In this document: piece by piece, positions 1 through 10,110 of the stretch
Layout of the letters: each line of letters starts with the position of its first letter
Position numbering within the stretch: position 1 is the first letter of the stretch
NCBI RefSeq assembly: GCF_964019755.1
Contig: NZ_OZ026469.1
Span: 744,001-808,000 of the forward strand
From: Spiroplasma endosymbiont of Polydrusus cervinus
GTDB lineage: Bacteria; Bacillota_I; Bacilli_A; Mycoplasmatales; Mycoplasmataceae
Reading direction: 5' to 3'
Length of the DNA: 64,000 bases
Position numbers and translations under genes: made by a program
The notes under the pieces: model-generated
Seen by the model: the letters and a program-made list of their open reading frames with translations, nothing else
Told to the model about the DNA's origin: nothing
Databases searched by the model: none

Positions 1-1
1 T

Positions 2-436
2 TTAATGAATGAATTAATTTTACAAGAATTAAATTCGGTTAAAATTGTTTCTTTTAAGGGGGATGATTTAACAAAAGTTGGATATGTAACATTAACCGCG
101 GATGAGATTATTGCAAAGTTAAAAACAATTTTTAACATTGAAACCGTCCAGCATAATTTAACAATACTAACGCAACCGATTACAACTGTTGCGTTAGCCG
201 CTGGGGCAGCCGGGAATGTTATTACGAAAATTACGAAAGATGTTGATCTTTTTATTACGGGAGAAGTAAAATGAGATCAATGAATCTTAGCGAACGAGCA
301 GCAATTAGCTGTTATTTGTTTTAACCATTATATGGAAGATTTTTTTACTACGGCATTTATGGGCTATCTAACTCGTAAGTTTCCAACTTTAACAATTATT
401 CCTTATCATATAAAAAATATTATTAACTATCGTTAA
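2..436 (+). CDS. NIF3-family dinuclear metal-centre protein, 3' part
   Basis: The window opens inside this gene. About 144 C-terminal residues are visible; the family is usually around 260, so the N-terminal part lies upstream. An ATG at position 5 is in frame but is probably internal. The C-terminal signature is the family's: a VDLFITGEVKWDQW stretch, then a hydrophobic strand and NHYMEDFF, matching the usual GHYxxE segment whose His and Glu bind metal. The Gly before His is replaced by Asn, while His and Glu are kept. Two TGA codons at 272 and 281 encode Trp. In relatives this gene usually follows trmK. The biochemical role of the family is not firmly established. It ends just before a strong hairpin. 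Confidence 0.75.
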
Positions 437-449
437 TAATATTTTTTAT
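410..449 (+). terminator. Rho-independent-type terminator after the NIF3-family gene
   Basis: A perfect 16-18 bp AT-rich stem with a 4-nt loop overlaps the last codons of the upstream gene and ends in a T run. The symmetry would also allow it to work on the minus strand. Confidence 0.7.
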
Positions 450-826
450 ATTTGTTCTGTAAATTGTAAATACCAAATCATAAAAAGTTAATTATTAATT
501 TAGTTAACTTTTTTAAGTTAATTTTTAAGTTAATTATAGGAGGTTGAAATTATGCAAATAAAGCAATATTTAATTTTGCGGTCTTAGTGAAAAAGTATGA
601 TAAAGATATTGTTATTAATACTGTCAATAAAATTGCAAATGATATTTAAATTAAAAAGTAAAGAATAAATTATCCCGCGTAATTTACAATCTTCAATTAA
701 CTTTCAATTACTTCCAACTGGTCGTTGTTGTAGTTTGGGTTCTGGTTTATTACTCGCCGTTTTCACTATTATTTGGTTTTTCACAACTAATTAATGATGT
801 TGTAGTTGTTGCTTTTAATCCGATTG

Positions 827-892
827 CTCCTAAAATATTTAAAATGTTATAATTATTGTACAATAATTATAACATTTTAAATATTTTAGGAG
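827..892. repeat. Perfect 66-bp palindrome upstream of the transposase
   Basis: The two 33-bp arms are exact reverse complements and meet at GTAC. Each arm carries a TATAAT and an AGGAG, so each side could act as a -10 box plus Shine-Dalgarno for divergent expression. On the left the arm continues into a lipoprotein signal-peptide fragment, on the right into the transposase. Near-identical hairpins with a short asymmetric centre occur at about 26095-26160, 45102-45162 and 58024-58092. Confidence 0.75.
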
Positions 893-899
893 GTAAAGT

Positions 900-1322
900 G
901 TGAAAAAGTATGAAAGATTAGATTTTAATGAAAGAGTAAATTTGGAAAAATTAAAAGATAATGAATTATTTAAAAAGAAAAATGAAACAATTAATATTCG
1001 AAAAATTGCTAAGCAAATGAATAGAGATTATAGAACTATTCGGCAAGAGTTAAATATGTTTGATAATATTAATGATTATAATGCTGCAAAAGCACAAAAA
1101 ATACATGATAAAAATAAAAAACAATGTCGTAAATATTCAATGTTAAATTCACAATAATTAAGTCATTTTTCTAATGAATATAATAATTTTGATCGTTCGC
1201 CACAAAATATTATTACTTCGTATGAATTACAATATAATATAAAATTTGGTGTATGTTTTAAAACAATGTATAAATATATTAAATTAGGTTATTTTAATTT
1301 AAAAAAAGAAATGTTATATTTT
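900..1322 (+). pseudogene. IS30-family transposase fragment, copy A
   Basis: GTG start after AGGAGG. The N-terminus has the IS30 helix-turn-helix region (INIRKIAKQMNRDYRTIRQEL). Codon 86 (1155-1157) is TAA where sister copies have GAA, and the frame is cut at about 1322, so the DDE catalytic domain is absent. It cannot encode a functional transposase. Confidence 0.8.
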
Positions 1323-1325
1323 AAT

Positions 1326-2261
1326 TTACATTTCATAATATTTTTTCTTAATTTCCCGAAATAAATGGTTAACCCCTGACTTTGAAATCTCTAAACCAAT
1401 TTCATTTTCTAATAGTGTTGATAAATCTTGTAATGAAGCATCCGGATTAGTGATTCGTAATAAAGCAACCTTTTTGGTATTTTCATTTAATTCATCAAAC
1501 AAATTATGATCAATTAAATAATTGATCATAATGACTTGTTCTTCCCCCGCTTTTAGTGCTTTTTGTTGATTTGAAATTTCAATATTATTTAAACGATTAA
1601 TGCTGTTAACCATATCCCGAGAAATACGCGTATTTTCAAATGTTAAAACACTATTAATTGCATCAATTAATTTTAAGAAATCCGAAACTAAAATTGAACA
1701 TTTTAAATAACAAACATAACGGTCATGTCGAATAATAATCTTAAAAGGAAAATGAAATTTATGCAATAATTTTCGAAAATACTGTGCCGAAGCTTCAGCA
1801 TTAAATTGAACCTCCAAATGATAATTACTTGTTTCGGGTGAATTAACACTCCCACAAGCAACAAAAATTCCCGCAATATATGCGCGTTGTTGGCGTTCAT
1901 TTCATTCCGGAGGGATGGCAATGATTTTCTGATTAAGGTCAGCATCAAAAATATGCAAGTCTTTTAAAATTTCGGTTACTCGTTCCTTAATTCGTAAAAT
2001 AAATGTTTTGTTCTTTTTTAACTTTGTATTTTGCACAATAATAATCTCAATGTTAACTTGATATAAATTTTTTAAAAAATTATAAATAGTACGAATAATA
2101 ACATTACTAATTGAAGAAACTTCAAAATTAAAAAAATGATTACTAATTCTTAATATCATATTATATTTAACAAACCCCGTTAAAAAAGCTTTCTGATACA
2201 TTTGGTCAAATTCTTTTTTAACGATTTCTTCTTTTACTTCCATGGCAAAACTCATCTTCAT
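1326..2261 (-). CDS. whiA: WhiA-family DNA-binding protein
   Basis: The 311-aa product starts MKMSFAMEVKEEI, like the WhiA N-terminus, after an AGGAGAAAGGGG ribosome-binding site. An alternative ATG lies two codons in. The N-terminal two thirds form the LAGLIDADG-like region (NERQQRAYIAGIFVACGS, with a TGA-coded Trp just before it). The C-terminus is the WhiA helix-turn-helix ending SGVNHLFREI. In Firmicutes WhiA affects cell division and chromosome segregation. Its role in Mollicutes is not known to me. The gene is intact, although the broken IS copy A touches its stop codon. Confidence 0.85.
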
Positions 2262-2286
2262 TCCCCTTTCTCCTTTAATAATACAG

Positions 2287-2314
2287 AAAAACCACTATTT
2301 TGGCATAGTGGTTT
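2287..2314 (-). terminator. Terminator of secA
   Basis: A 9-bp stem, AAACCACTA/TAGTGGTTT, with a short loop lies just past the secA stop and is followed on the minus strand by a T run. Confidence 0.75.
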
Positions 2315-2319
2315 AATAA

Positions 2320-4710
2320 TTAACCTTTTTGTTTAAACTCACGAACTTCTTGTTCGGTATCATGCATCGGATCAACTTTCACATCCCCATCAACTTTTCG
2401 AATAACAACATTTGCTAACTTAATAACAATTTCGTGTGCAATTGATAATTGCATATCTTCAAATAATTTGGCTGCTTCTTCAACATAAGCATGTAATGGA
2501 TTTGTTTGGGCATAACTTCGTAAATAAATCCCACTTCGTAACTTACTTGCTTGATCAATGTGTTTTGTTCAATATTCATCAAACGAACTAATAATGGCAT
2601 TTCGTTCAATTTGGTTCATCACATTCGGTGGCACATCTTCTGTTCGAGCTAAATAAAAATCATTCATTTTTGTTGAAACATACTTCGCCACTTTGTCGCG
2701 GGTCATTTTTTCCATTACGGCTTTATCTAATACATTTTCCGCCACAACTTTATCACTAACCCCTTTGATTAATTCATCATAATGAATAAATCATTCGCCA
2801 TGTGATTGGTTTCCAAATATTTTTGTTAAATCATAAGCAGCTGAATATTGCATTTTTCTAATGATTGGTTTTAAATTATTCGCTGCTAAAATTTGATCAC
2901 GGCACGTATACATCGCTTCCCGGTGTTGCGCTAAAACATTATCATAATCTAAAATATTTTTTCGTTGGTCAAAGTTCATTCCTTCCACTTTTTTCTGAGC
3001 ATTAGAAATTGCTCTTGTCAACATTCGTGATTGAATAAAATCTGACCCTAAGCAACCAAACATACGACGTAAACGATCACCACCAAAACGCATCATTAGT
3101 TCATCATCTATTGCGACATAAAAACGCGAAAAGCCAGGATCACCTTGGCGTCCTGCCCGTCCGCGCAACTGATTATCAATCCGACGAGCTTCATTTCGTT
3201 CAACACCAAAAACTGCTAAACCACCAATTTCTTGGACACCCTCACCTAATTTAATATCGGTTCCCCGTCCAGCCATATTTGTTGCTAAAGTAATAGCTCC
3301 CTGTTCACCAGCCTTCACAATAATATCCGCTTCACGTTCATGGTTTTTGGCATTTAACATTTCAAATTTTAAATTAGCCTTTTGTAAATAATGCGAAACA
3401 ATTTCTGATGAATCAACTGAAGTTGTCCCAATTAAGATTGGTTGACCTTTTTCATGCAAAGTAATAATTTCCTTCATCATTGCCTGCATTTTTGCATCAC
3501 GATTGGCAAACATATAGTCTACTTCGTCTCGGCGAATTAACGGACGATTAGTTGGAACTTGAATTACCCGCATATTATAAATTTTAATAAATTCCTCTTC
3601 TTCTGTTTTTGCCGTTCCGGTCATCCCACTTAATTTATTATATAATCTAAAAAAATTTTGGTAAGTAATTGTCGCCATTGTCACTGTTTCTTGTTCAATA
3701 TCAGCATGTTCTTTAGCTTGTAATGATTGTTGCAAACCATCACTATAAGCACGCCCTGGCATTAAACGACCCGTAAACTGGTCAACTAAAACAATTTCAT
3801 GGTTTTGAACAACATATTCAACACCATTTTTAAAAACAAAATTAGCTTTTAAAGCATTCAAGATTAAATGATATAATTCTGTATTTTTAATATCAAATAA
3901 AGAATTAATTGAAAAAATATTTTCTGCCTTGGCAATTCCTTCTGGTGTTAAATAAACTTGTTTTGTCTCTAAATCAATTTTTAAGTCAGTATCACATGAT
4001 AATGATTTTGCAAAATGATCAGTTGCTTGATATTGCGGTGTCCGATTTTGTTGTCCTCCCGAAATAATTAAGGGGGTTCTTGATTCATCAATTAAAATTG
4101 AGTCGGCCTCATCAATAATTGCATAGTTTAATCCTCGTTGGACTTTCTCACTATAAATTTTTACCATATTATCACGTAAATAATCAAATCCTAATTCAGC
4201 ATTAGTGGTATAAATAATATCACAACTATAAGCTGCTCTTTTGGCATCTTTTGTAATATCACGGGCATTTAAACCAACAGTTAAACCTAAAAAATTAAAA
4301 ACTTGCCCATTAATTTCTGAGTCCCGTCTTGATAAATATTCGTTAACTGTAACAATATGAACCCCATTGCCAGTTAAAGCATTCAAATATGTTGGCATTA
4401 AAGCAGTTAAAGTTTTTCCTTCTCCGGTTTTCATTTCCGCAACATCACCTTGATGAAGCACAATTCCCCCAATTAGTTGGACACGATAAGCATGTAAACC
4501 AAGAATCCGGCGCGCTGCTTCACGAACCACTGCAAATGCTTCAATTAAAATATCATCCAATGTTGCCCCATCGGCTAATTTAGCTTTAAATTCGTCCGTC
4601 TTTGCTTGTAATACATCATCTGACAATGCTTGCATTGTTACATCTAAGACCATGATTTTATCTGCTATTTTTCCATGTTTTTTTACAATTTTACGATCAC
4701 TAACTGCCAT
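2320..4710 (-). CDS. secA: Preprotein translocase ATPase SecA
   Basis: The 796-aa SecA drives protein export through SecYEG (secY is at 30 kb). Walker A GEGKT is at residues 96-100, TTNAELGFDYLRDNM at about 170, the DEAD-type box IDEAD near 200, and the helicase motif NMAGRGTD at about 490. TGA codons near the 3' end encode Trp, and the reading continues about 150 residues past the first of them. The C-terminal zinc-binding SEC-C tail is missing; the protein ends in a charged stretch, QEVREFKQKG. The start ATG is preceded by GAGGAG. Confidence 0.95.
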
Positions 4711-4853
4711 TAAACTTTCTCCTCTATTCTACATAATAATTATTATCAGCATTCACACTTATTTTATCATAAAAAGGAATAGTTAGTATAGTTATTATAA
4801 TATGGGAACACATATTATTTGAAGAATTAATTGGTCGCATAAAAAAGATTGGT

Positions 4854-4929
4854 GTATACTGTAATACTAAATCATAAAAAGTTAACTAAATTAATAGTTA
4901 ACTTTTTATGATTTAGTATTACAGTATAC
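4854..4929. repeat. Solo type A palindrome between map and secA
   Basis: A 76-bp perfect palindrome: 35-bp arms (starting GTATACTGTAATACTAAATC) around AATTAA. It starts 17 bp after the map stop and could act as a terminator in either direction. The same core, ATCATAAAAAGTTAACTA, recurs at the ends of the IS30-type elements and in other intergenic copies. Confidence 0.85.
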
Positions 4930-4945
4930 AGGTTTTAAAATCCGC

Positions 4946-5689
4946 TTAAGTTAGAACTTCCGAGCCAGTTGGGGTAATTAAAATCGTGTGTTCAAAATGC
5001 GCACTACATAATCCAATCGCTGAAACTGGGGTTCAATTATCAGCTAACATTTTAATATCTTTTCTCCCAATTTGGACCATTGGTTCAATACAAATTGTCA
5101 TTCCCACTTGTAAACGCATACCCGTTCCCTCTGTTCCCACATTGGGAATCATTGGTTCTTCATGTAAGGCCAGACCAATCCCATGACCGGTAAATTCGGT
5201 TGGTAAGAAAAAATCCTCTCCTTCAACATAGGTTTGAATTGTCGCCCCAATATCCCCGATCCGAACCCCTGGTTTTAAAATTGCAATCGCTTTTGTCAAG
5301 GCTGTTTCAGTTACGGTTAATAACTTCTGATGTTCAGCACTACGCGGTTCACCAACAATGACGGTAAAAGCACCATCGCAATGATACCCTTGATACGAAC
5401 AACCTGCATCAACGGAAACAAGATCCCCTGCCACAAATGGCTTATTATTCGGAATGCCATGCACTAACACTTCGTTTAAAGACACACAAATCGCCGCCGG
5501 AAAACCATACAGCCCCTTAAAATTAGGTTGACAATCATTTGCTAAAATAATTTCTTCCGCGCGTTGGGTTAGCATTGCCCCCGTCATCCCCGGTTTAATT
5601 ATCGCTCTTAATTCCTGATGAATTTTTTTCAATGTTGCAGATGCTTTACGCATATAACTTATTTCCTGGTCAGTTTTAATTGTAATCAT
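4946..5689 (-). CDS. map: Methionine aminopeptidase, type I
   Basis: The 247-aa product removes initiator Met from nascent proteins. The five metal ligands of the pita-bread fold are visible: two Asp in DAGCSYQGYHCDGAF, His in GHGIG, Glu in CIEPM and the final Glu in HFEHTILIT. One TGA-coded Trp (DNWTPVS) lies near the end. The start is supported by GAAAGGAAG upstream. In most relatives map sits in the ribosomal cluster between adk and infA; here it is next to secA. Confidence 0.93.
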
Positions 5690-5719
5690 CGTTAACTTCC
5701 TTTCAATTTTTATTTTATT

Positions 5720-5843
5720 GTATACTGTAAAACTAAATCATAAAAAGTTAATAAAATTATAACAAATTAAAAATAAAAAAACAATAATCACAAAAAATAT
5801 TAAATTAAAAATATTGTTTTTAATATTTATTTTTAAAATTGTA
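5720..5843. repeat. Type B palindrome arm, truncated
   Basis: It begins GTATACTGTAAAACTAAATC and follows the left end of element D (56874 on) almost base for base to about 5840, then diverges. No second arm is present, so this is a remnant of an element end in the map promoter region. Confidence 0.7.
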
Positions 5844-5867
5844 TCATGTACGATGAAGCGGAAAAAA

Positions 5868-5902
5868 ACAACTCTTGTTAAATAAAAGGGTTGTTTTTTT
5901 AT
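5868..5902 (+). terminator. Hairpin terminator without an obvious upstream gene
   Basis: Stem ACAACTCTT/AAGGGTTGT (one G-T pair), 9-nt loop, then seven T. No intact plus-strand gene precedes it, so it may be left over from a lost gene. Confidence 0.6.
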
Positions 5903-5937
5903 TTATAAAACAATAATTGCTAATTAATTTATTGATT

Positions 5938-6093
5938 CAGAGAAAGGACAGCATCTTAAATTCTTAAAATAGAAATTTTTTTACAACTTTTTGATACCCT
6001 CTTTAAGTTGTATTACACATTTATTAAATATCTTATAAATCTTTACAAAGTGTACCTTTTTTTCTCCAATTTTAAGATGCTGTCCTTTCTCTG
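5938..6093. mobile_element. 156-bp MITE-like element with terminal inverted repeats
   Basis: The ends are CAGAGAAAGGACAGCATCTT and its exact complement, with at least 23 bp of perfect inverted repeat. There is no ORF inside. A related single end lies at 60281-60313 (33 bp, four mismatches). This suggests a non-autonomous element of an IS whose transposase is not in the window. Confidence 0.6.
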
Positions 6094-6152
6094 CTTTAGT
6101 TAATTAATTTGCTAATAAATAAAAAACTTAATATTAAAGGAAGGAGTAAGTA

Positions 6153-6392
6153 ATGGAAAATAATACGCAACAAACAATATGTGATGTTGATAATTGCTAT
6201 AAATCAATATCATTCATTACCGAAGAATTTGTATCAAATAGAGTTTTATGAACTTGTGAAAAACATAAAGATTTATTAAATCGAACAAAAGATAAAAAAC
6301 AAAAGCGATTTTATCAAAAACTAGAAAATTCAAAAATTATCTTTGATGATAAAACTGGTTCTTTTAAACTTTGATTTTATAAAACAACTTAA
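6153..6392 (+). CDS. Small Cys/His prophage protein
   Basis: The 79-aa product starts behind AAAGGAAGGAG. It has a C-x4-C pair (CDVDNC) and later CEKH, which could form a small zinc knuckle, followed by a basic helix-like stretch. Two Trp are coded by TGA. It is the first plus-strand gene of the prophage left arm. No family recognised. Confidence 0.6.
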
Positions 6393-6397
6393 TACAT

Positions 6398-6930
6398 AGT
6401 GGGACGGTTATTTTAAATAACTAAGTGCTTCCATAAGAACATGAGTTTAAGCTCATTCCCACAGCCAGCCGAAGCAAGTACTGAAATAGTGTATGAGGAA
6501 ACATGTAAATCGGCGCTGGTTATATTTAAACTACGCGATAGTCGTGATAAGTGCAAGGTCAACATCAAACGACAATAAATATAGAGATGGTCACTTTATA
6601 AATAAATTTGCGATAGATATTGTGTCCCATCGAGGATGACAGCGGTTTAAAAACCACAAAGTCAGCACTAGGCTCTTCAAGGTGCTAGTGAATTTATTTT
6701 AAAAACTGAACGTTTTGACCTGAAATGGTGCGGATGAAGAGAGAATTCTCTGGCGTAAACAATAAAAAACAACTGTCTATTATCTAATAATAAATAAATA
6801 TTAAATATATTATCGCCACCGCTCAACCGCTCACCCTCAGTGAAGCGGATGGCGTAGTAAATAAATAGATAAATACTTATATAACTAATTCTCGCTTTGG
6901 TACTTTCACTTGGGAGTGGGTGCCAGCGAA
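6398..6930 (+). ncRNA. Candidate large structured phage non-coding RNA
   Basis: This gap has no plausible ORF and is much richer in G+C than its neighbours: about 38% by hand count over 6421-6780, against about 17% in 6961-7020. Many helices can be drawn: 6399-6405 with 6624-6630; ATGAG/CTCAT near 6425-6440; CCAGC-CGA (6465-6472) with TCG-GCTGG (6510-6519); GGTTT/AAACC near 6644-6656; CACTAG/CTAGTG near 6666-6690; AGAGAATTCTCT near 6740-6751; nested CGCCA and CCGCTCAC stems at 6814-6854; and a two-tier hairpin at 6892-6929. The next gene's Shine-Dalgarno follows directly. Size and phage context resemble the large ornate phage RNAs ROOL and GOLLD, but I cannot test homology. Confidence 0.55.
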
Positions 6931-6951
6931 TTAAAAATAGGAGGAAAAACA

Positions 6952-7233
6952 ATGGAATATAAAAGTTTGTATATTAATAAAACTTGAAATGAAATAACAA
7001 TATTATTTGATTGAGTGAATTGTCAACCTGTTAATTGTCGTATTTCTCATCATAAAAATCATTATGATTTACAGTGTTTAGAATGAGCAAAAATGTACTT
7101 AAATTTATTTGAAGATAAATGAGATGTTATTGCTTCTTATATGCAACATTACAAAATTAACGATATTTTAGATTTAGCATCAGATGGTTGAAAAATATTA
7201 CAAATTGAGAAAAAAATAAAACAAATAAATTAA
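6952..7233 (+). CDS. Hypothetical prophage protein
   Basis: The 93-aa product has a strong AGGAGGAAAAAC ribosome-binding site. It contains CQPVNC and several His followed by another Cys (about residues 24-41), a possible metal site. Five or more Trp are coded by TGA, so it is invisible under the standard code. It lies directly downstream of the candidate RNA. No family recognised. Confidence 0.6.
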
Positions 7234-7364
7234 TGGAGGTAATTATAAAAAAGTTAAATAAAAAAATAACAACAAAATTAAATGAATTAATTTTAAGATT
7301 ATATCCAGTTTCAACGGATGATATTACTGATGAATATTGAGCATTAAACAATAAAAAGAATTAG
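7233..7364 (+). CDS. Very small hypothetical prophage protein
   Basis: A 43-aa ORF whose ATG overlaps the previous stop (TAATG). A GGAGG lies just inside the ORF, so translation might instead begin at an ATT or ATA about 8-10 nt downstream. The sequence is basic (KKLNKKITTKLNELI). Function unknown. Confidence 0.4.
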
Positions 7365-7377
7365 GAGGAATAAGAAA

Positions 7378-7668
7378 ATGTCATATTGTATTAGTGATTA
7401 CTTAAATGAAAAATGAATTAATAATAAAGCATTAAAAATTAGTAATAAAGATATTATTTATGCACAAATTGATAGTGATTATGATATGAGTTGAGAATTA
7501 AATTTATATCTTAAATTTGGTAATGAAGAAAGGCATGTAGGTAATGTTTTATTGTCAACGGATTTTGACTTAAATTTAAAATGATATGAAATTGATGAAG
7601 TTAAAGGTTTAATAACTGATTATTTAGAAGATGAAGAAGCAGATTACGAGGTGATAAATTATGAATAA
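7378..7668 (+). CDS. Acidic hypothetical prophage protein
   Basis: The 96-aa product starts after TAGGAGG. It is acidic towards the C-terminus (DYLEDEEADYEV). Its 3' end overlaps the next start by 8 nt, as in a compact phage operon. No family recognised. Confidence 0.6.
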
Positions 7669-7807
7669 TATGTGAAAATATAAAGATGGCAAAGCTTATA
7701 CCGAAGAAGATTTATTTAATATAGCATTAGAAGAATGTTATTCAGAAGAAAGTGCTTATGAATATATTGATAATTTAATTATGGATATGAATTTGGAGGA
7801 AATTTAA
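7661..7807 (+). CDS. Small acidic hypothetical prophage protein
   Basis: A 48-aa ORF beginning inside the previous gene behind GAGGTGAT. It is rich in Glu and Tyr. It is translationally coupled to its neighbours. No family recognised. Confidence 0.5.
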
Positions 7808-7809
7808 TA

Positions 7810-8601
7810 ATGGCAGATTTAACATTAAATAATCAAATTAAAAATATTACTTATCCATTTTATTTAAAAGGAAATGATTTTAAAGAATTAAGTTTAAAAG
7901 CATTACCAATTAAAGAATGATTTGATAATAACGGTCAAGATTTAGCAGAATTTATTCTTCGCCATCGAAATCATTGAGTAGCCACGAATTATGAAGATGT
8001 ACGCTTAAAAGATATACCAAGTGTTATTAGTAAAATTGATTTTGTTTTTAGAGAACCATTGGAATTAATAAAAGCTTTCAAAGATGATTTAAATCGAATT
8101 CGTACTAATATTATTAATTTTGAAAAATCAATTGAAAATCATAAAATTGAAATTAAAAATAACATTAATCAAGTGCGAATACAAAAACAAAATGAATTAT
8201 TTAAAGAACAAGAACTAAAAAAACAAGAACTAATAGAACAAGCAAATAATTTAAGTGAAGATATGGGTCTGGATATTGATCAAATTGAAGATGAGCAAGT
8301 TCGTGTAATGAAAGAAATTGAACAAATTGATAAATCACTTGACCCAAAACAATTAAAAAAAGTTGGAATTAATTTTATTAAAGAAAAATTATTAATTAAA
8401 GATATTGAAATATTAGGTATTAATGATGATTTTTTACAAAATTCCGATAAATTAGAACTTATTAATCTTATTAAAAAATATTTAATTGTTGATGAACAAG
8501 TTGTTAAAAATGAAATCAAAGAACAATGAGATAGCAATAAAGATATTAATACTATTGGTGTTAATGGAATTAAATTCAAAATAAATAAAGGAGAGAAATA
8601 A
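7810..8601 (+). CDS. Coiled-coil prophage protein upstream of recT
   Basis: The 263-aa product has an N-terminal segment with several TGA-coded Trp (EWFDNN, RNHWVATN). Residues about 90-180 are strongly charged heptad-like sequence rich in Gln, Glu and Lys, predicting a long coiled coil. It stands directly before recT, where many phages encode the partner of the annealing protein, but I see no nuclease motif. Function is unknown; a recombination accessory role is inferred only from position. Confidence 0.6.
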
Positions 8602-8603
8602 TT

Positions 8604-9467
8604 ATGAATAATCAAATGGGAATAAAAGAATTAGTAGCGACAGCAATTAAAGCATATGAATTAAATATTAATGCTAAATATTTACAAGATAATTTAATTG
8701 CTTTACAAGAACTAAAATTAAAAAATAATCAAAGTTATATTAATTTGATTGGTACTGCTGATAATGGAAAAATTACAGCCTTAGGAATTATTAATTTAAG
8801 TAATAAAGGTTTAATTTTTGGAAAAGATTTTAATATTATTCCATTCAAAAATAAATTAACAACCATTATTGATAGTAGTGTGTTTCAAAAAAGAATGGAA
8901 CAAGAAAATTGAATGTTAAAAAGAGGAATTATTTATAAAAGTGAAAAATTTGTATGAGATACCGATTTACAAAAACCAAAATTACACGAAATAGATTTTA
9001 TGACAAATACAAGTCAATATGAAAATATTATTGGCGCTTATGCTTTTGGAATTAATCGTTTAACTGGCGAAACAAAAGGTATTTTATTAAGAAAAGCAGA
9101 CATTGACCGTTTAAAAAATAGTAGTCCAAGTGGAAATAGTGAATATTCGCCTTGAAATAAATGACCAAAAGAAATGGTTGAAGCAAAATTATATCGTAAA
9201 TTAGCACAAGAATTAGGTATAGATATTACTGACATTGATTTAGATGAAAAAGAAATTAAAGAAGATGGTAATTTTGATTATATACCCTTTAATGATATTA
9301 CTGTCGCCAAAAATCAGGGTCAGATAAGTGACGAACCCTTATCAAATAATATAAATACCCCATTTTATAGAGAAATAGCAGACACAAACAATAATATAGT
9401 TAAAGAAGATGATATTTCTAATGTAGTACCAGTAGTTAACAATGATGAGCAATGAACCACTTGATAA
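8604..9467 (+). CDS. recT: RecT-family single-strand annealing protein
   Basis: The 287-aa product promotes annealing of complementary single strands in phage recombination. Family features: an N-terminal helical region, a central stretch around GAYAFGINRLTGE, and NSEYSPWNKWPKEM followed by a KLYRKLAQEL helix, matching the RecT core where Trp-Pro precedes the conserved MAxK-type helix. The C-terminal 70 residues are acidic and low in complexity, as in other SSAPs. The start follows AAAGGAGAG. It overlaps the next gene by 16 nt. Confidence 0.75.
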
Positions 9468-9925
9468 AAATAGGTATTGACCCATCAGGAACCGGTACCA
9501 GTGCTATTATTGTTTATGAAGACAATAAATTAATAGATAAAATGGAATATATACATTATGATTGAATTAAACAAACTGATAATATTTTATATAAATTAAT
9601 ACAAGATGCAATTATTAATATTGAGGATTGTTTATATACATCTGCTAATCCAAGTAAAGATAGGGATGATTTATTAAAAGTAATTGGAACAGTTAAATAC
9701 AATACAGAAAAAGTACGCAACATTATTAATTGAGCATCACCAAAACATACTAAATCAATTGTTAAAAATATGGAAAATTTAAGTAAATATAATGACAGTT
9801 GTATATGAAAATTTGATAAAGATAATAATTTAACTTATCAATATGGTAAAGGTTGATTTTATAATAATGAGAAAATATCTCATCATTTAAGAGATGCAAT
9901 TATTATTGCTAATTATAAAGGTTAA
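9452..9925 (+). CDS. RuvC-like phage Holliday-junction nuclease
   Basis: The 157-aa product has an RNase H-fold N-terminus, KIGIDPSGTGTSAIIVYED, with the first catalytic Asp in GIDPS. The C-terminus HHLRDAIIIANY supplies a late Asp, as in RuvC-type enzymes. It is about the usual length for phage resolvases. It is coupled to recT, so the pair probably forms a recombination module. The middle acidic residues cannot be assigned with certainty by eye. Confidence 0.65.
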
Positions 9926-9929
9926 TATT

Positions 9930-10109
9930 ATGAAAGAATCATATAATCAAAAAACAGGAAAATATTATTCTTGTAAAATTCGAAATGTTAATATTTACTT
10001 AAATAAAAATGAAGAAAAAGTTTGAAATCAATTATCTAACTTTGATACCTATTCTCAACGAATAGAATATCTTATTAATTTTTATATAAGTCACAACAAA
10101 GAAAAATAA
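9930..10109 (+). CDS. Small hypothetical protein, last gene of the early arm
   Basis: The 59-aa product begins 4 nt after the RuvC-like gene. It is basic and Tyr/Asn-rich. The C-terminal half (FDTYSQRIEYLINFYI) looks like a short helical, perhaps ribbon-helix-helix-like, segment. No firm family. A terminator follows immediately. Confidence 0.5.
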
Positions 10110-10110
10110 A

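Larger units (their letters stand above)
458..1325 (+). mobile_element. Truncated IS30-type composite element, copy A
   Basis: Copy A begins with one arm of the type A palindrome at 458. Next come a fragment of a short phage-like ORF (around 540-650, reading GGWNYANKAIF in the TGA=Trp frame in sister copies), a reversed lipoprotein 5' fragment (about 660-826), a perfect 66-bp palindrome (827-892) and the 5' part of a transposase gene. It stops abruptly at about 1322, against the 3' end of whiA. Sister copies at 25.0, 44.7 and 56.9 kb show the missing right half, so this copy has lost most of the transposase and its type B end. Confidence 0.7.

Noticed and set aside
2320-4710. Truncation of secA, adk, secY, thrS, ftsK and others at TGA codons
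   Set aside because: All continue in frame with family-typical sequence when TGA is read as Trp, so these are not broken genes.
4854-4929. CRISPR array from repeated palindromes
   Set aside because: The copies are scattered singly over 60 kb with no spacers or cas genes.
6398-6930. RNase P RNA, tmRNA or group II intron
   Set aside because: A GAGGAAA is present, but the rest of the RNase P core is absent. No tRNA-like ends of tmRNA and no group II domain V hairpin were found.
6677-6952. 91-aa minus-strand ORF across the structured region
   Set aside because: No ribosome-binding site and unnatural composition; it overlaps the strongest hairpins of the candidate RNA.
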